NCBI RefSeq assembly: GCF_900143075.1
Contig: NZ_FRCY01000006.1
Span: forward strand, 51,959 to 115,958
Origin: Cyclobacterium lianum
GTDB taxonomy: Bacteria; Bacteroidota; Bacteroidia; Cytophagales; Cyclobacteriaceae
Direction: 5' to 3'
Length of the DNA: 64,000 bases
This document shows positions 1-8,696 of the stretch, one piece after another; positions within the stretch are counted from its first letter, which is position 1, and every line of letters starts with the position of its first letter. The notes under the pieces were generated by a model. The model ran no database searches. It was not told the origin of the DNA and was given only the letters and a program-made list of their open reading frames with translations. The position numbers and the translations under genes were made by a program.

Positions 1-131
1 TTTTTTCAGTCATAAACGACTCAAAGAACCTCAGAAGGCACAAACGTTTTTTTAATTGTCCTTCGGGTGCTTTGTGCATCCGCTGTGTGCTCTGTGACTC
101 TCCTTTTTATTTGCTCGCTATCGCTCCGTTT

Positions 132-1037
132 CTAGAAATACCCACTTTTCTTACGGTCTTCCATGGCGGTTTCGCCGCGCTTGTCATCGGCCCGGGTGCC
201 TCGCTCTGTGGTGCGTGTGGTGGCCACTTCAGCGATGATCTTGTCCAGGCTGTCTGCATCCGATTCTACGGCTCCGGTGATGGGCATGTCGCCACAGGTG
301 CGGTAGCGGACCGTCATCGTTTTGACTTCCTCATCGGGTTTTAGCTGAATGAAATCGGATTTTGCGAGAATCACTCCATCCCGAACCACACATTCCCGTT
401 GGTGGGAAAAGTAAAGGGAGGGCAATTCGATATTCTGGTCCTGGATATATTGCCAGACATCCATTTCTGTCCAGTTGGAAATGGGAAATACCCGAAAATG
501 CTCGCCAATATGTTTCTTGCCGTTAAAAAGGTTCCAGAGTTCCGGCCGCTGGTTTTTGGGATCCCACTGTCCGAATTCATCTCTGTGTGAAAAGAACCGT
601 TCTTTGGCCCTGGCTTTCTCCTCGTCCCTGCGGGCACCTCCCATGGCAGCATCGATTTTGAGTTCTTCCAGGGTGTCGAGGAGGGTTACGGTCTGCAGGG
701 CGTTGCGGCTGGCATTTACGCCGGTTTCTTCCCGCACCTTGCCTTCGTCTATACTTTTCTGCACCGATCCTACAAAAAGCTGCACGCCCAGTTTTTCTAC
801 GAGGGCATCCCTGAAAGCGATGGTTTCCGGGAAGTTGTGTCCGGTATCGATGTGGATCAGCGGAAAGGGTATTCTGGAAGGATAAAAGGCTTTTTTCGAC
901 AGGTGTGCCAGCACAATGCTGTCTTTGCCACCGGAAAATAAAAGAGCAGGTTTCTCGAATTGGGAGACCACCTCACGGATCACAAAAATCGCCTCTGCTT
1001 CCAGTTCTTCCAGGTGGGATAAATAATATTGTGTCAT
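132..1037 (-). CDS. cysD: Sulfate adenylyltransferase subunit 2
   Basis: Small catalytic subunit of ATP sulfurylase, which with the GTPase CysN makes adenosine 5'-phosphosulfate from ATP and sulfate in the cytoplasm. The 301-residue length is normal for CysD. The PP-loop SGGKDS is at residues 35-40, followed by the typical arginine-rich region (GGARRDEEKARAKER) and the C-terminal DDKRGETAMEDRKKSGYF tail. It starts 2 bp after the stop of cysC, so the two are co-transcribed. CysN is expected next on this strand but is not in the 131 bases left in the window; those bases hold no open frame. Confidence 0.97.
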   Translation of the reverse strand: MTQYYLSHLEELEAEAIFVIREVVSQFEKPALLFSGGKDSIVLAHLSKKAFYPSRIPFPLIHIDTGHNFPETIAFRDALVEKLGVQLFVGSVQKSIDEGKVREETGVNASRNALQTVTLLDTLEELKIDAAMGGARRDEEKARAKERFFSHRDEFGQWDPKNQRPELWNLFNGKKHIGEHFRVFPISNWTEMDVWQYIQDQNIELPSLYFSHQRECVVRDGVILAKSDFIQLKPDEEVKTMTVRYRTCGDMPITGAVESDADSLDKIIAEVATTRTTERGTRADDKRGETAMEDRKKSGYF

Positions 1038-1039
1038 AA

Positions 1040-1636
1040 TTATAACTTGATTTTTTTATCTAATGCTTTCATCAATTGGCCTACCGCCATCTCGGCCGTT
1101 ACTTCTGCTGTTTTGATCACCAGAAAGGGATTTTCGGGCGCTTCATAGGGCGAGTCGATGCCCGTAAAGTCCTTGATCAGACCCTTTCGGGCTTTCTGGT
1201 ACAGGCCTTTTACGTCCCTTTCTTCGCATACCTTCAGCGGGCAGTCCACATGAATCTCCAGAAAATGTTCCTTACCTACCAGATCCCGGATCATCTCCCG
1301 GTCCGAAATAAAGGGGGAGATAAATGCCGAAATGACGATCAGACCGGCGTCCATCATCAACTGGCTGACTGCCGCTATGCGGCGAATATTTTCGATCCGG
1401 TCGGCTTTGCTGAAACCCAGGTCCTGATTCAGTCCGGTGCGGATATTGTCTCCGTCCAGCAGATAGGTGTGGAAGCCCTTCCGGTGCAGTGCCTGCTCGG
1501 TAGCATTGGCCAGGGTAGACTTGCCCGAACCCGACAGTCCGGTAAACCAGATCAGCCGGGCCTGCTGCCCCAGGGCCAGCTGCCGGTCCTCCCTGGTGAT
1601 TTTAAATGCCGATGGATGTATGTTTTCCTGTATCAT
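1040..1636 (-). CDS. cysC: Adenylylsulfate kinase
   Basis: Phosphorylates adenosine 5'-phosphosulfate (APS) to PAPS, the second activation step of sulfate assimilation and the donor for sulfotransferases. The P-loop GLSGSGKST is at residues 33-41, and the family motifs DGDNIRTGLN and FISPF are visible. The length of 198 residues is standard. It lies between the SLC13 permease (19-bp gap) and cysD (2-bp gap), forming a transport and activation operon. Confidence 0.97.
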   Translation of the reverse strand: MIQENIHPSAFKITREDRQLALGQQARLIWFTGLSGSGKSTLANATEQALHRKGFHTYLLDGDNIRTGLNQDLGFSKADRIENIRRIAAVSQLMMDAGLIVISAFISPFISDREMIRDLVGKEHFLEIHVDCPLKVCEERDVKGLYQKARKGLIKDFTGIDSPYEAPENPFLVIKTAEVTAEMAVGQLMKALDKKIKL

Positions 1637-1655
1637 GCTTCTCTTCCGATAATGC

Positions 1656-3413
1656 CTACAAATAATACCATTGTATAAACAACAGCACCACAGTACTGTA
1701 TAGTATGGTCAAAGGAAAACCTATGGCAAAGTAATCCCTGAACTTGTAATTCCCCGGCCCCATTACCATGAGATTGGTTTGGTAGCCAATGGGGGTCATG
1801 AAGTCTCCCGAAGCGCCGAATGCGATTGCCACAAAGAAAGGAGTCAGCGGCTCTCCGAGCTGACTGCCGAGCTCCATGGCGATGGGAAACATGATGGACA
1901 CTGCCGCCGCATTGGTGATCAGGCTGGTCAGCACCAGGGTCATGACAAACAGCAGTACCAGTGCCAGCATCACATTTCCGCTGTTACTCAGGTATAGCAG
2001 GCCGTTGACGAGTTGGTTGGCGGCACCCGAATTGCTCAAGGCCACACCCAACGAAAGGGAACAAACCAGAATGAGCAAGAGGTCCAGATCCACTGACTTC
2101 CGTAAAGTCTGCAAATTTAACACTTTAAATATATAGAGGGTAAGGATTCCGGCAAAAGCTGCCATAAAAAGATCTACCCAGCCTATAATTCCGGTAAACA
2201 ATATGGCCAGAGCGAGCAGGGAGGGCAGCCGTTTGAAAGTCCCCTTGTCCTGACCGATCTCCCCGCGGAGGGTAATGATGATCAGGTCTTTGAGGTAATC
2301 GTTGCGGTTGTCTTCCTTGCCGGTAAGCATCAGAAAAAGATCGCCAGCCTGCACTTTGGTTTCTCCGATATTGCCTTTAAGCTGTGTACCATTCCGGTGA
2401 ATGGAAATGATAGAAGCCTGATACCGGTTGCGAAAATCGCTGTCTTTGATCTTTTCGCCGATCAAAGCGGAGGAGGCCGGGACCACGGCTTCGGTCAATT
2501 GGAAAAAGCCGTAGTTGGATACGTGGCCCTCTTCGGGCAGGCTCAGGCCATTTTCCTCCTGTATCAGCTTGAGAATGGCCTCGGAGTTGCCGGTAAAGAA
2601 AAGCCGGTCTCCTTCCTGCAGCAATTCATTGGGACCTACGGGTGATATCTCCTGCCTGTCCCGTTTGATCTCGGCCAGAAAAATTTCCTTCAGGTTTCTG
2701 AGGCCGGCGTCTTTGACGGTCTTGCCATGCATTTTGGATCCCTGCGGCAGGTAGGTTTCTACCAGGTACTCGTTGAGGTGATCAATGATCTCGCTCTTGT
2801 TTTCTTCTCTTGCCGGTAAAAGGCGGGAGGAGGCCAGCGCCAGGTAACTGATCCCGAATACGGTAACCAGCAAACCCAGGTAGAGAAAATCCTCAAATCC
2901 CAGAAGTGGTAAATCGTATTGGCTGATCAGTCCGTTGAGCACCAGATTGGTAGAGGTGCCTACCACCGTAATCATCCCCCCGAGAATGGTGGAATAGGAA
3001 AGAGGGATGAGAAATTTAGACGCGGGATAATTGTTTGTCTTGGTCCACTCCTTGACATAGGGGATCATAAAGGCCACTACCGGCGTATTGTTTAATACAG
3101 CAGAGAGACTACCTACCAGCAGCATCAGCCGCATCCGGAAAACGCCGGGCTTTAATCGCTGGCTAAAAAGCCTGAAGAAAAAGCCGGTACCTATATTTCT
3201 CTGGATGCCTGCAGTAAGGCCTATCAGCAGGAAAATGACGATGATTTGCTTGTTTGCCAGCCCCATCAGAAATTCCTCCGGCCGGATGATTTGCAGGGTA
3301 AGCAACAAAAAAACCGCCCCTAAGAATGCAAAGGACGGTCTGAGCAGGTCTTTGTACAATACAAAGACCAACCCAGCAACAACAAATAGGGTAATCAGGC
3401 TGGGAGAAAACAT
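1656..3413 (-). CDS. SLC13-family sulfate/anion permease with two RCK_C domains
   Basis: Inner-membrane transporter of the divalent anion:Na+ symporter family, here most likely for sulfate because cysC and cysD follow directly. N-terminal and C-terminal blocks of hydrophobic helices flank two soluble TrkA-C (RCK_C) domains at roughly residues 190-275 and 285-370, as in the bacterial SLC13 subgroup found in cys operons. The ATG at 3413 (protein beginning MFSPSLITLF) is preferred over an in-frame ATG at 3503, because the extra 30 residues are non-hydrophobic and unlike the family; that stretch is better read as a 5' leader. About 585 residues. Confidence 0.9.
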   Translation of the reverse strand: MFSPSLITLFVVAGLVFVLYKDLLRPSFAFLGAVFLLLTLQIIRPEEFLMGLANKQIIVIFLLIGLTAGIQRNIGTGFFFRLFSQRLKPGVFRMRLMLLVGSLSAVLNNTPVVAFMIPYVKEWTKTNNYPASKFLIPLSYSTILGGMITVVGTSTNLVLNGLISQYDLPLLGFEDFLYLGLLVTVFGISYLALASSRLLPAREENKSEIIDHLNEYLVETYLPQGSKMHGKTVKDAGLRNLKEIFLAEIKRDRQEISPVGPNELLQEGDRLFFTGNSEAILKLIQEENGLSLPEEGHVSNYGFFQLTEAVVPASSALIGEKIKDSDFRNRYQASIISIHRNGTQLKGNIGETKVQAGDLFLMLTGKEDNRNDYLKDLIIITLRGEIGQDKGTFKRLPSLLALAILFTGIIGWVDLFMAAFAGILTLYIFKVLNLQTLRKSVDLDLLLILVCSLSLGVALSNSGAANQLVNGLLYLSNSGNVMLALVLLFVMTLVLTSLITNAAAVSIMFPIAMELGSQLGEPLTPFFVAIAFGASGDFMTPIGYQTNLMVMGPGNYKFRDYFAIGFPLTILYSTVVLLFIQWYYL

Positions 3414-3419
3414 GTAAGA

Positions 3420-3519
3420 AATTGGAAAGTCAGGCACAGCTTCGCCAGGTGAGTCCCGGCGGAGGACCTGGGCTTTTGGATAAATTGAATAAAAAAAAAC
3501 CAAATGAACCGCAAAGGTA
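3420..3519 (-). promoter_or_regulatory. Putative promoter -7 element and structured leader of the sulfate operon
   Basis: On the minus strand a Bacteroidota-type -7 element TACCTTTG lies at 3519-3512, with no convincing TTG at -33. About 95 bases separate it from the chosen ATG at 3413. This leader contains a nested hairpin: an outer CCAG/CTGG pair and an inner GTCC/GGAC pair around 3440-3470. It could be a cis-regulatory RNA, but it matches no riboswitch class I can name. Confidence 0.3.
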
Positions 3520-3719
3520 CCATTGGTTTAAGCGAATTATCAGGAATTTTATCCGGTTCAACGAATTGCCTGTCTATGTACTCAAAGCGACAGGCCAAAT
3601 GAAAGGTTAAAAGTAGTGGGGCGGTGATTTATTTCAAAATATTCAGTTAAATTTAAACCAGAACCCTGTAGCTTTTCGACATAAACCCAAACTTAATTCG
3701 AGACTGAACAATTTATAAG

Positions 3720-4130
3720 GTTCGGGATTTGCAATCCTGAGGACGGGATCTTCAATAATTGAACTCAAGGTAAGCCGATGTCAGGAACGTTTCGGGGATT
3801 GCAAATCCCCTTTTATCTGACCACGGGATTACAAATCCCGAGGAGTGACTGTTCGGGATTTGCAATCCCGAACCCAGATAAGGCAGGATTTGTAATCCTG
3901 CGGACCTGATCGTCAATAATTGAACGCATGGTAAATCGATGCAGGGTACGTTTCGGGGATTACAAATCCCCTTTTATATGACCACGGGATTGCAAATCCC
4001 GAGGAGCTGTTCGGGATTTGCAATCCCGAACCCAGATAAGGCAGGATTTGCAATCCTGCGGACGTAAGCGTCAATAATTGAACATACGATATTTCGGTGC
4101 AGAATACGTTACGGGGATCGCAAATCGCTT
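3720..4130 (+). repeat. 158-bp compound hairpin repeat, block A (3 units)
   Basis: Three head-to-tail units start at 3720, 3851 and 4009. The middle unit is full length (158 bp). The first is only 131 bp: the left arm of its first hairpin is joined to the right arm of the second. The third degenerates after its third hairpin at about 4130. A full unit holds four AT-core hairpins of the form xGGATT-loop-AATCCx plus a short TCAATAATTGA palindrome. All four blocks in the window share the same orientation. Small open frames inside the units are by-products of the palindromes. Confidence 0.93.
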
Positions 4131-4381
4131 ATATCTCTACCCGGTTTTTTTTATCCTTTCCGCTTGAGATTGGATGGACAAGCGAGATGAAACCGTATCA
4201 CCTCTATCCGAAAGGGTATCCTGTCTGAAATGACACATTGCCCCGGGTATAGCCTGACCACACGTTTGCTGCTGACTGGCTTTTCCGGTACAAAGTTTTC
4301 CACTATATTGGAAGAAAAACTTCCATGCTCAATAGTTTCCCTTGCTGGAACGACAAACCAGCCGATTCAGCCTGTTTTTTC

Positions 4382-5308
4382 ATGTATATCCTGGCATTGG
4401 CCCTCTGCATGAACGCCTGCTCTCCGGCGAAAAACGATCCGGTGACCTTTATGGCTATTGGAGATGTGCCCTATCACCTGCCTGAGGATTTCGAGCGTTT
4501 TGAGCGCCTGATTGGTGCGTTAAATGAGGAAGGCCCTGACCTTACGCTGCATGTGGGCGACATCAAATCCGGCAGCACCCCCTGCACCGACGAATATTAC
4601 GAAAAAATAAAGGGCTATTTCGATACCTTTTCCCATCCCCTGGTCTATACGCCGGGAGACAACGAATGGACCGATTGCTACCGGGAAGCCTGTGGCGGCT
4701 ATGAGCCTGAAGAGCGGCTGGATAAACTCCGGCAGCTGTTTTTTTCCACGGAATCCAGCCAGGGCAAATTTCCCATCGAGCTGAACCGGCAAAACAGTCT
4801 GGAGGGATTTGAGAAGTTTCCGGAAAATGCCCACTGGAAAATGGCGGAGGTGACCTTTGGTACCCTGCACCTGATCGGATCTAACAATAATTTCAAGCTG
4901 GACTCCGGCGCCCTGAATGATGAATTTTATGAGCGGGAGCTGGCCAACAATTTCTGGCTGCAGCGGCTGTTTGAGCAGGCGGAAGCATCCGCAAGTAAGG
5001 GGCTGGTATTGGTCCTGCATGCCGCCCTGAATTACAATTCCAGGGACGAGAGAAACGGGCATGCCAGCTTTGTACAGTTACTGCAGGAAAAGGTGATGGC
5101 CTTTGGCAAGCCGGTACTGCTGCTGTATGGAGATCACCACCGGTTTATGGTAGACCAGCCTCTCCGGGACAATACCGGAAAGACGCTGACCAATTTCACT
5201 GCCGTTCAGGTTTTCGGGGACTGGGACATGCATGCGGTCAGGGTCTCAATCAGTCCCGATTACCTCAATCTGTTTCGTGTAGAACCCTTTTATATATCCG
5301 GAAATTGA
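4382..5308 (+). CDS. Metallophosphoesterase-like lipoprotein
   Basis: Predicted calcineurin-like phosphoesterase exported as a lipoprotein. The ATG at 4382 gives a short signal peptide ending in LALCMNAC, a plausible lipobox; an in-frame ATG at 4325 would add 19 polar residues and is rejected. Metal-binding motifs of the fold appear in order: AIGDVPY, HVGDIKSG, TPGDNEW and YGDHHR. Length 308 residues. The substrate is unknown. It is enclosed by hairpin-repeat blocks: block A ends about 250 bp upstream and block B begins 3 bp after its stop codon. Confidence 0.75.
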   Translation: MYILALALCMNACSPAKNDPVTFMAIGDVPYHLPEDFERFERLIGALNEEGPDLTLHVGDIKSGSTPCTDEYYEKIKGYFDTFSHPLVYTPGDNEWTDCYREACGGYEPEERLDKLRQLFFSTESSQGKFPIELNRQNSLEGFEKFPENAHWKMAEVTFGTLHLIGSNNNFKLDSGALNDEFYERELANNFWLQRLFEQAEASASKGLVLVLHAALNYNSRDERNGHASFVQLLQEKVMAFGKPVLLLYGDHHRFMVDQPLRDNTGKTLTNFTAVQVFGDWDMHAVRVSISPDYLNLFRVEPFYISGN

Positions 5309-5311
5309 GCT

Positions 5312-5785
5312 GTTCGGGATTTGCAATCCCGAACCCAGATAAAGCAGGATTTGTAATCCTGCGGACGCGATCGTCAATAATTGAACGCATGGTAAGCCGA
5401 TGCAGGGAGCGTTTCGGGGATTACAAATCCCCTTTTATCTGTCCACGGGATTACAAATCCCGAGGAGTTGTTCGGGATTTGCAATCCCGAACCCAGATAA
5501 AGCAGGATTTGCATTCCTAGGGACGCGATCTTCAATATTTGAAAGCTCAGTAAGCCGATACAGGGAGCGTTACGGGGATTGCAAATCCCCTTTTATATGA
5601 CCACGGGATTGCAAATCCCGAGGAGTTGTTCGGGATTTGCAATCCCGAACCCAGATAAGGCAGGATTTGCAATCCTGCGGACGCGATCTTCAATAATTGA
5701 ATGTATGGTAAGCCGATGCAGGGAGCGTTACGGGGATTACAAATCCCCTTTTATCTGTCCACGGGATTACAAATCCCGAGGAGTT
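5312..5785 (+). repeat. 158-bp compound hairpin repeat, block B (3 units)
   Basis: Three units begin at 5312, 5470 and 5628, exactly 158 bp apart. In the last unit the hairpins are: 5628-5650 (stem GTTCGGGATT, loop TGC), 5660-5678 (stem GCAGGATT, loop TGC), 5690-5700 (TCAAT-A-ATTGA), 5732-5748 (stem GGGGATT, loop ACA) and 5762-5778 (stem CGGGATT, loop ACA). The first two carry loop TGC/TGT and the last two ACA/GCA, the reverse complement, so they form two pairs in opposite orientation. The block abuts the transposase stop codon (5788-5790). Confidence 0.95.
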
Positions 5786-5787
5786 AA

Positions 5788-6315
5788 TCAATACGCAGCA
5801 AGTGAAATTCTGCTTTTCCTTATCCCGTAAAACTCTCCACAACTGCTGTTCAGATACTCTTCTTCCTTTTCAACTATTCCGGCCTTTACGGGGTTTTGAT
5901 GAATATAATTGATTTTGGATTTCAGGAGTTTCTCAGAAGAAATTTCTATCCCGTGATAACCTTCAGTCCAGAACCAAATGTGTTCGTCTTTATGCAATAA
6001 CCACATAAGCCAACTCTTTCTGCTTTCTTCTTTACTTTCCTTTACCTGCTCTATGATTTTCTTAGCAGTGAATTTCTTGAAATCACGGATGATGTCGGCA
6101 AGGGGGACTTTATCACTACTTAGAATAAAATGGCAATGGTTGCTCATGATCACCCATGCGTATACTTTCAAGCCCTTTGTCTGCTGGCAGTAATTGATAC
6201 TATCAATGAGGATATCCGCATAAATCTTCCTTGTAAAAATATCTACCCACTGGTGCACGGTAAAGGTCACATAATGCAGGGATTCCTGGTTCTTGATAGT
6301 ATATGCAAATGCCAT
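5788..6315 (-). CDS. HUH-type (Y1) transposase, REP-associated/IS200-like
   Basis: Single-strand DNA transposase of the IS200/RAYT superfamily, 175 residues. The HUH metal motif is HCH at residues 60-62 (MSNHCHFIL) and the nucleophilic tyrosine is probably Y137 in NYIHQNPVKAGI; WTEGYHG is also typical. RAYT enzymes are known to cut and join at REP hairpins. Here the gene is framed by such hairpins on both sides: block B 2 bp from its 3' end and block C 63 bp from its 5' end. No flanking insertion-sequence ends were seen, which favours a domesticated RAYT over a self-mobile IS. No key residue appears lost, so it is probably functional. Confidence 0.88.
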   Translation of the reverse strand: MAFAYTIKNQESLHYVTFTVHQWVDIFTRKIYADILIDSINYCQQTKGLKVYAWVIMSNHCHFILSSDKVPLADIIRDFKKFTAKKIIEQVKESKEESRKSWLMWLLHKDEHIWFWTEGYHGIEISSEKLLKSKINYIHQNPVKAGIVEKEEEYLNSSCGEFYGIRKSRISLAAY

Positions 6316-6378
6316 GATGTCAACATGCTTTTTCTGCTTATGAATATACTTTTTTATCTTATAAAAATCAAATGTTTA

Positions 6379-6694
6379 GTTCGGGATTTGCAAGCCCGAA
6401 CCCAGATAAGACAGGATTTGTAATCCTGCGGACGCGATCGTCAATAATTGAACGCATGGTAAGCCGATGCAGGGCGCGTTACGGGGATTACAAATCCCCT
6501 TTTATCTGTCCACGGGATTGCAAATCCCGAGGAGTTGTTCGGGATTTGCAATCCCGAACCCAGATAAGGCAGGATTTGTAATCCTGCGGACGTGAGCGTC
6601 AATAATTGAACGTACGATATATCGATGCCGGGCACCTTACGGGGATTGCAAATCCCCTTTTATCTGTCCACGGGACTACAAATCCCGGGGAGTG
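6379..6694 (+). repeat. 158-bp compound hairpin repeat, block C (2 units)
   Basis: Two units begin at 6379 and 6537, 158 bp apart and in the same orientation as the other blocks. The first hairpin has one mismatch (AAGCCC instead of AATCCC). The second unit carries the variant middle segment TCAATAATTGAACGTACGA, also seen in the last unit of block A and the first unit of block D. The block ends with a slightly degenerate fourth hairpin near 6690, about 90 bp before the hexosaminidase start. Confidence 0.93.
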
Positions 6695-6785
6695 TTTAGT
6701 ATGTCAATTTTTTCATGTATCTTGAGCGCTGATTGATAAATTTTTTATTTAGTTCCATTTAGACCAGTATCGGTAATTGATAGCT

Positions 6786-8687
6786 ATGAAAAGACAATTA
6801 TTACTCAGCATCAGCCTTTTCCTGCTTTTAGGAAACCTTGTAATTGCGCAGTCGCTCAGCATTGTGCCCCAGCCTAAGTCCGTTCGTATGGGAGAAGGCC
6901 ACTGGACGCTGGATCCCGGCACCCCTATACTGGCAGCCACCGCCGATGCCAGAAAGTCTGCTGCAATATTTAATGCGCTGCTGGAAAAGAAAGCCGGTTT
7001 TCAACTGAATATTCTACACCAAAGCAGCCATGAGGGTGCAGCCATACTCCTGGAAGAAGGGCTGGTAGATGGACAGGAGGAAGCTTATCGCCTGCGGGTT
7101 CACGAAGGTGGAATACATATTGAAGGAGCAGGTAAAGGCCTGTTTTACGGTCTTCAATCCCTTTTTCAGCTTCTGGAAGGGCGGGGAGCGACCATAGCGG
7201 TACCTCAACTGGAAATCAGCGATGCGCCGGAATTTGGTTACCGGGGCATTATGCTGGATGTATCCCGGCATTTTTTCAGCACAAGCCAGGTGAAAAAAAT
7301 TCTTGACCTGATGGCTCAGCTAAAATTCAATACCATGCACTGGCACCTCACAGACGACCAGGGATGGCGCCTCGAGATCAAAAAATATCCCAAACTAACT
7401 GAGGTCGGCGCCTGGAGGGACTCCACCATCATCGGGCAATACTATGATTTCCAACCCTTCATCTATGATGGAGAGCCTCATGGCGGCTTCTATACCCAGG
7501 AGGAGGCCCGGGACATCGTACGCTATGCCGCAGACCGGAAGATTACCATTATTCCCGAAATAGAACTGCCGGGACACAGCTCTGCCGTGCTCGCTGCCTA
7601 CCCCGAATTTGGAAGCTTTGAGATCAGAGATGGTGTTGCCAGAGGCACGATTGAGGCGGTCAACGATAAGGGCGAACCCCTCAACAATGAGATCAGCAAG
7701 CAGGTGCCCGGGTATTGGGGCGTGCACTACAACATCTACGGACCTACGCCAGCCGCCTTCGGGTTTTTGGAAGATGTACTTACCGAGGTGATGGACATCT
7801 TTCCCTCCGAATACATTCATATCGGTGGCGATGAAGTACCCAAGGACCAATGGAAAACTTCTGCAATCGCCCAGAAAGTGATTAAAAAAGAAAAGCTGGC
7901 GGATGAACACGAATTGCAGAGCTATTTTATCCGCAGAATAGAACAATTTCTCAATAAAAATGGCCGCAAGCTGATTGGCTGGGATGAAATCCTGGAGGGC
8001 GGGTTGGCCCCAAACGCCACAGTAATGAGCTGGCGGGGAGAAAAAGGAGGCATTGCAGCGGCAAAAATGGGCCATGATGTGGTCATGACGCCCAATAGCC
8101 ACCTGTATTTTGACCACTACCAGGCGGAAGACAAAACTACCGAACCGCTGGCCATCGGCGGATTTCTACCCCTGGAAAAAGTGTACAGCTACTCCCCTAT
8201 TCCGGAAGCGCTGAGCCAGGAAGAAGCCCGGCATGTGCTGGGTGTGCAGGCAAACCTGTGGACCGAATACATCCCTACCAACCAGAAGATGGAATACTTT
8301 TTATTTCCCAGGGCTCTTGCGCTGGCCGAAGTGGCCTGGAAATCCAAAGCCGAAAAAGACTATTCTTCCTTTATTGAAAACCGGCTTCCCGCAAGCCTGC
8401 TGTCTCTGGAAGAGCAGGATGTGTTCTTCAGGATTCCTGAGGCGCAGGTAAATATCCAAAGAGATGGGGCATCCGGCAGGCGATTGATCCATATCCGGCC
8501 CCTGGTAGCCGGTGCGAAGGTATATTACACCCTCGATGGTCATCGGGCAAGCCAGACATCCAGCCTTTACCGTGGTCCTGTTGAGGCTCCTATTCCTGGC
8601 AAAGATCAGGAAGCGCCGGTACTGCGCTATGTGACCGTCACTCCGGGCGGAAGGAGCAGCCAGGAATTTCAGGTCACGGTGGACTGA
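6786..8687 (+). CDS. GH20 beta-N-acetylhexosaminidase, secreted
   Basis: Exo-hydrolase that removes terminal GlcNAc or GalNAc from chitin fragments, glycoproteins or mucopolysaccharides. The ATG at 6786 starts a signal peptide (MKRQLLLSISLFLLLGN...IAQ); an in-frame ATG at 6777 adds only three residues. A GH20b domain occupies about residues 25-150, followed by the catalytic barrel with GYRGIMLDVSRHF, MHWHLTDDQGWRLEI and the Asp-Glu pair in HIGGDEVPK (D349/E350). The C-terminal segment YYTLDGHRASQTSSLY matches the chitobiase C-terminal domain. Length 633 is typical. It is bordered by repeat blocks C and D, so local transcripts may end in hairpins. Confidence 0.95.
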   Translation: MKRQLLLSISLFLLLGNLVIAQSLSIVPQPKSVRMGEGHWTLDPGTPILAATADARKSAAIFNALLEKKAGFQLNILHQSSHEGAAILLEEGLVDGQEEAYRLRVHEGGIHIEGAGKGLFYGLQSLFQLLEGRGATIAVPQLEISDAPEFGYRGIMLDVSRHFFSTSQVKKILDLMAQLKFNTMHWHLTDDQGWRLEIKKYPKLTEVGAWRDSTIIGQYYDFQPFIYDGEPHGGFYTQEEARDIVRYAADRKITIIPEIELPGHSSAVLAAYPEFGSFEIRDGVARGTIEAVNDKGEPLNNEISKQVPGYWGVHYNIYGPTPAAFGFLEDVLTEVMDIFPSEYIHIGGDEVPKDQWKTSAIAQKVIKKEKLADEHELQSYFIRRIEQFLNKNGRKLIGWDEILEGGLAPNATVMSWRGEKGGIAAAKMGHDVVMTPNSHLYFDHYQAEDKTTEPLAIGGFLPLEKVYSYSPIPEALSQEEARHVLGVQANLWTEYIPTNQKMEYFLFPRALALAEVAWKSKAEKDYSSFIENRLPASLLSLEEQDVFFRIPEAQVNIQRDGASGRRLIHIRPLVAGAKVYYTLDGHRASQTSSLYRGPVEAPIPGKDQEAPVLRYVTVTPGGRSSQEFQVTVD

Positions 8688-8696
8688 TACAGGTTA

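Noticed and set aside
1-131. Start of cysN
   Set aside because: CysN is expected after cysD, but no frame with its GTPase start is visible; it must begin outside the window or be encoded elsewhere.
5305-5830. Overlapping small open frames inside repeat block B
   Set aside because: They translate the palindromes themselves (repeated LQIP/RSRG-like peptides), restart in each unit and match no protein.
6372-6581. Small frame at the start of block C
   Set aside because: Lies wholly within repeat units and has the same palindrome-derived translation as in blocks B and D.
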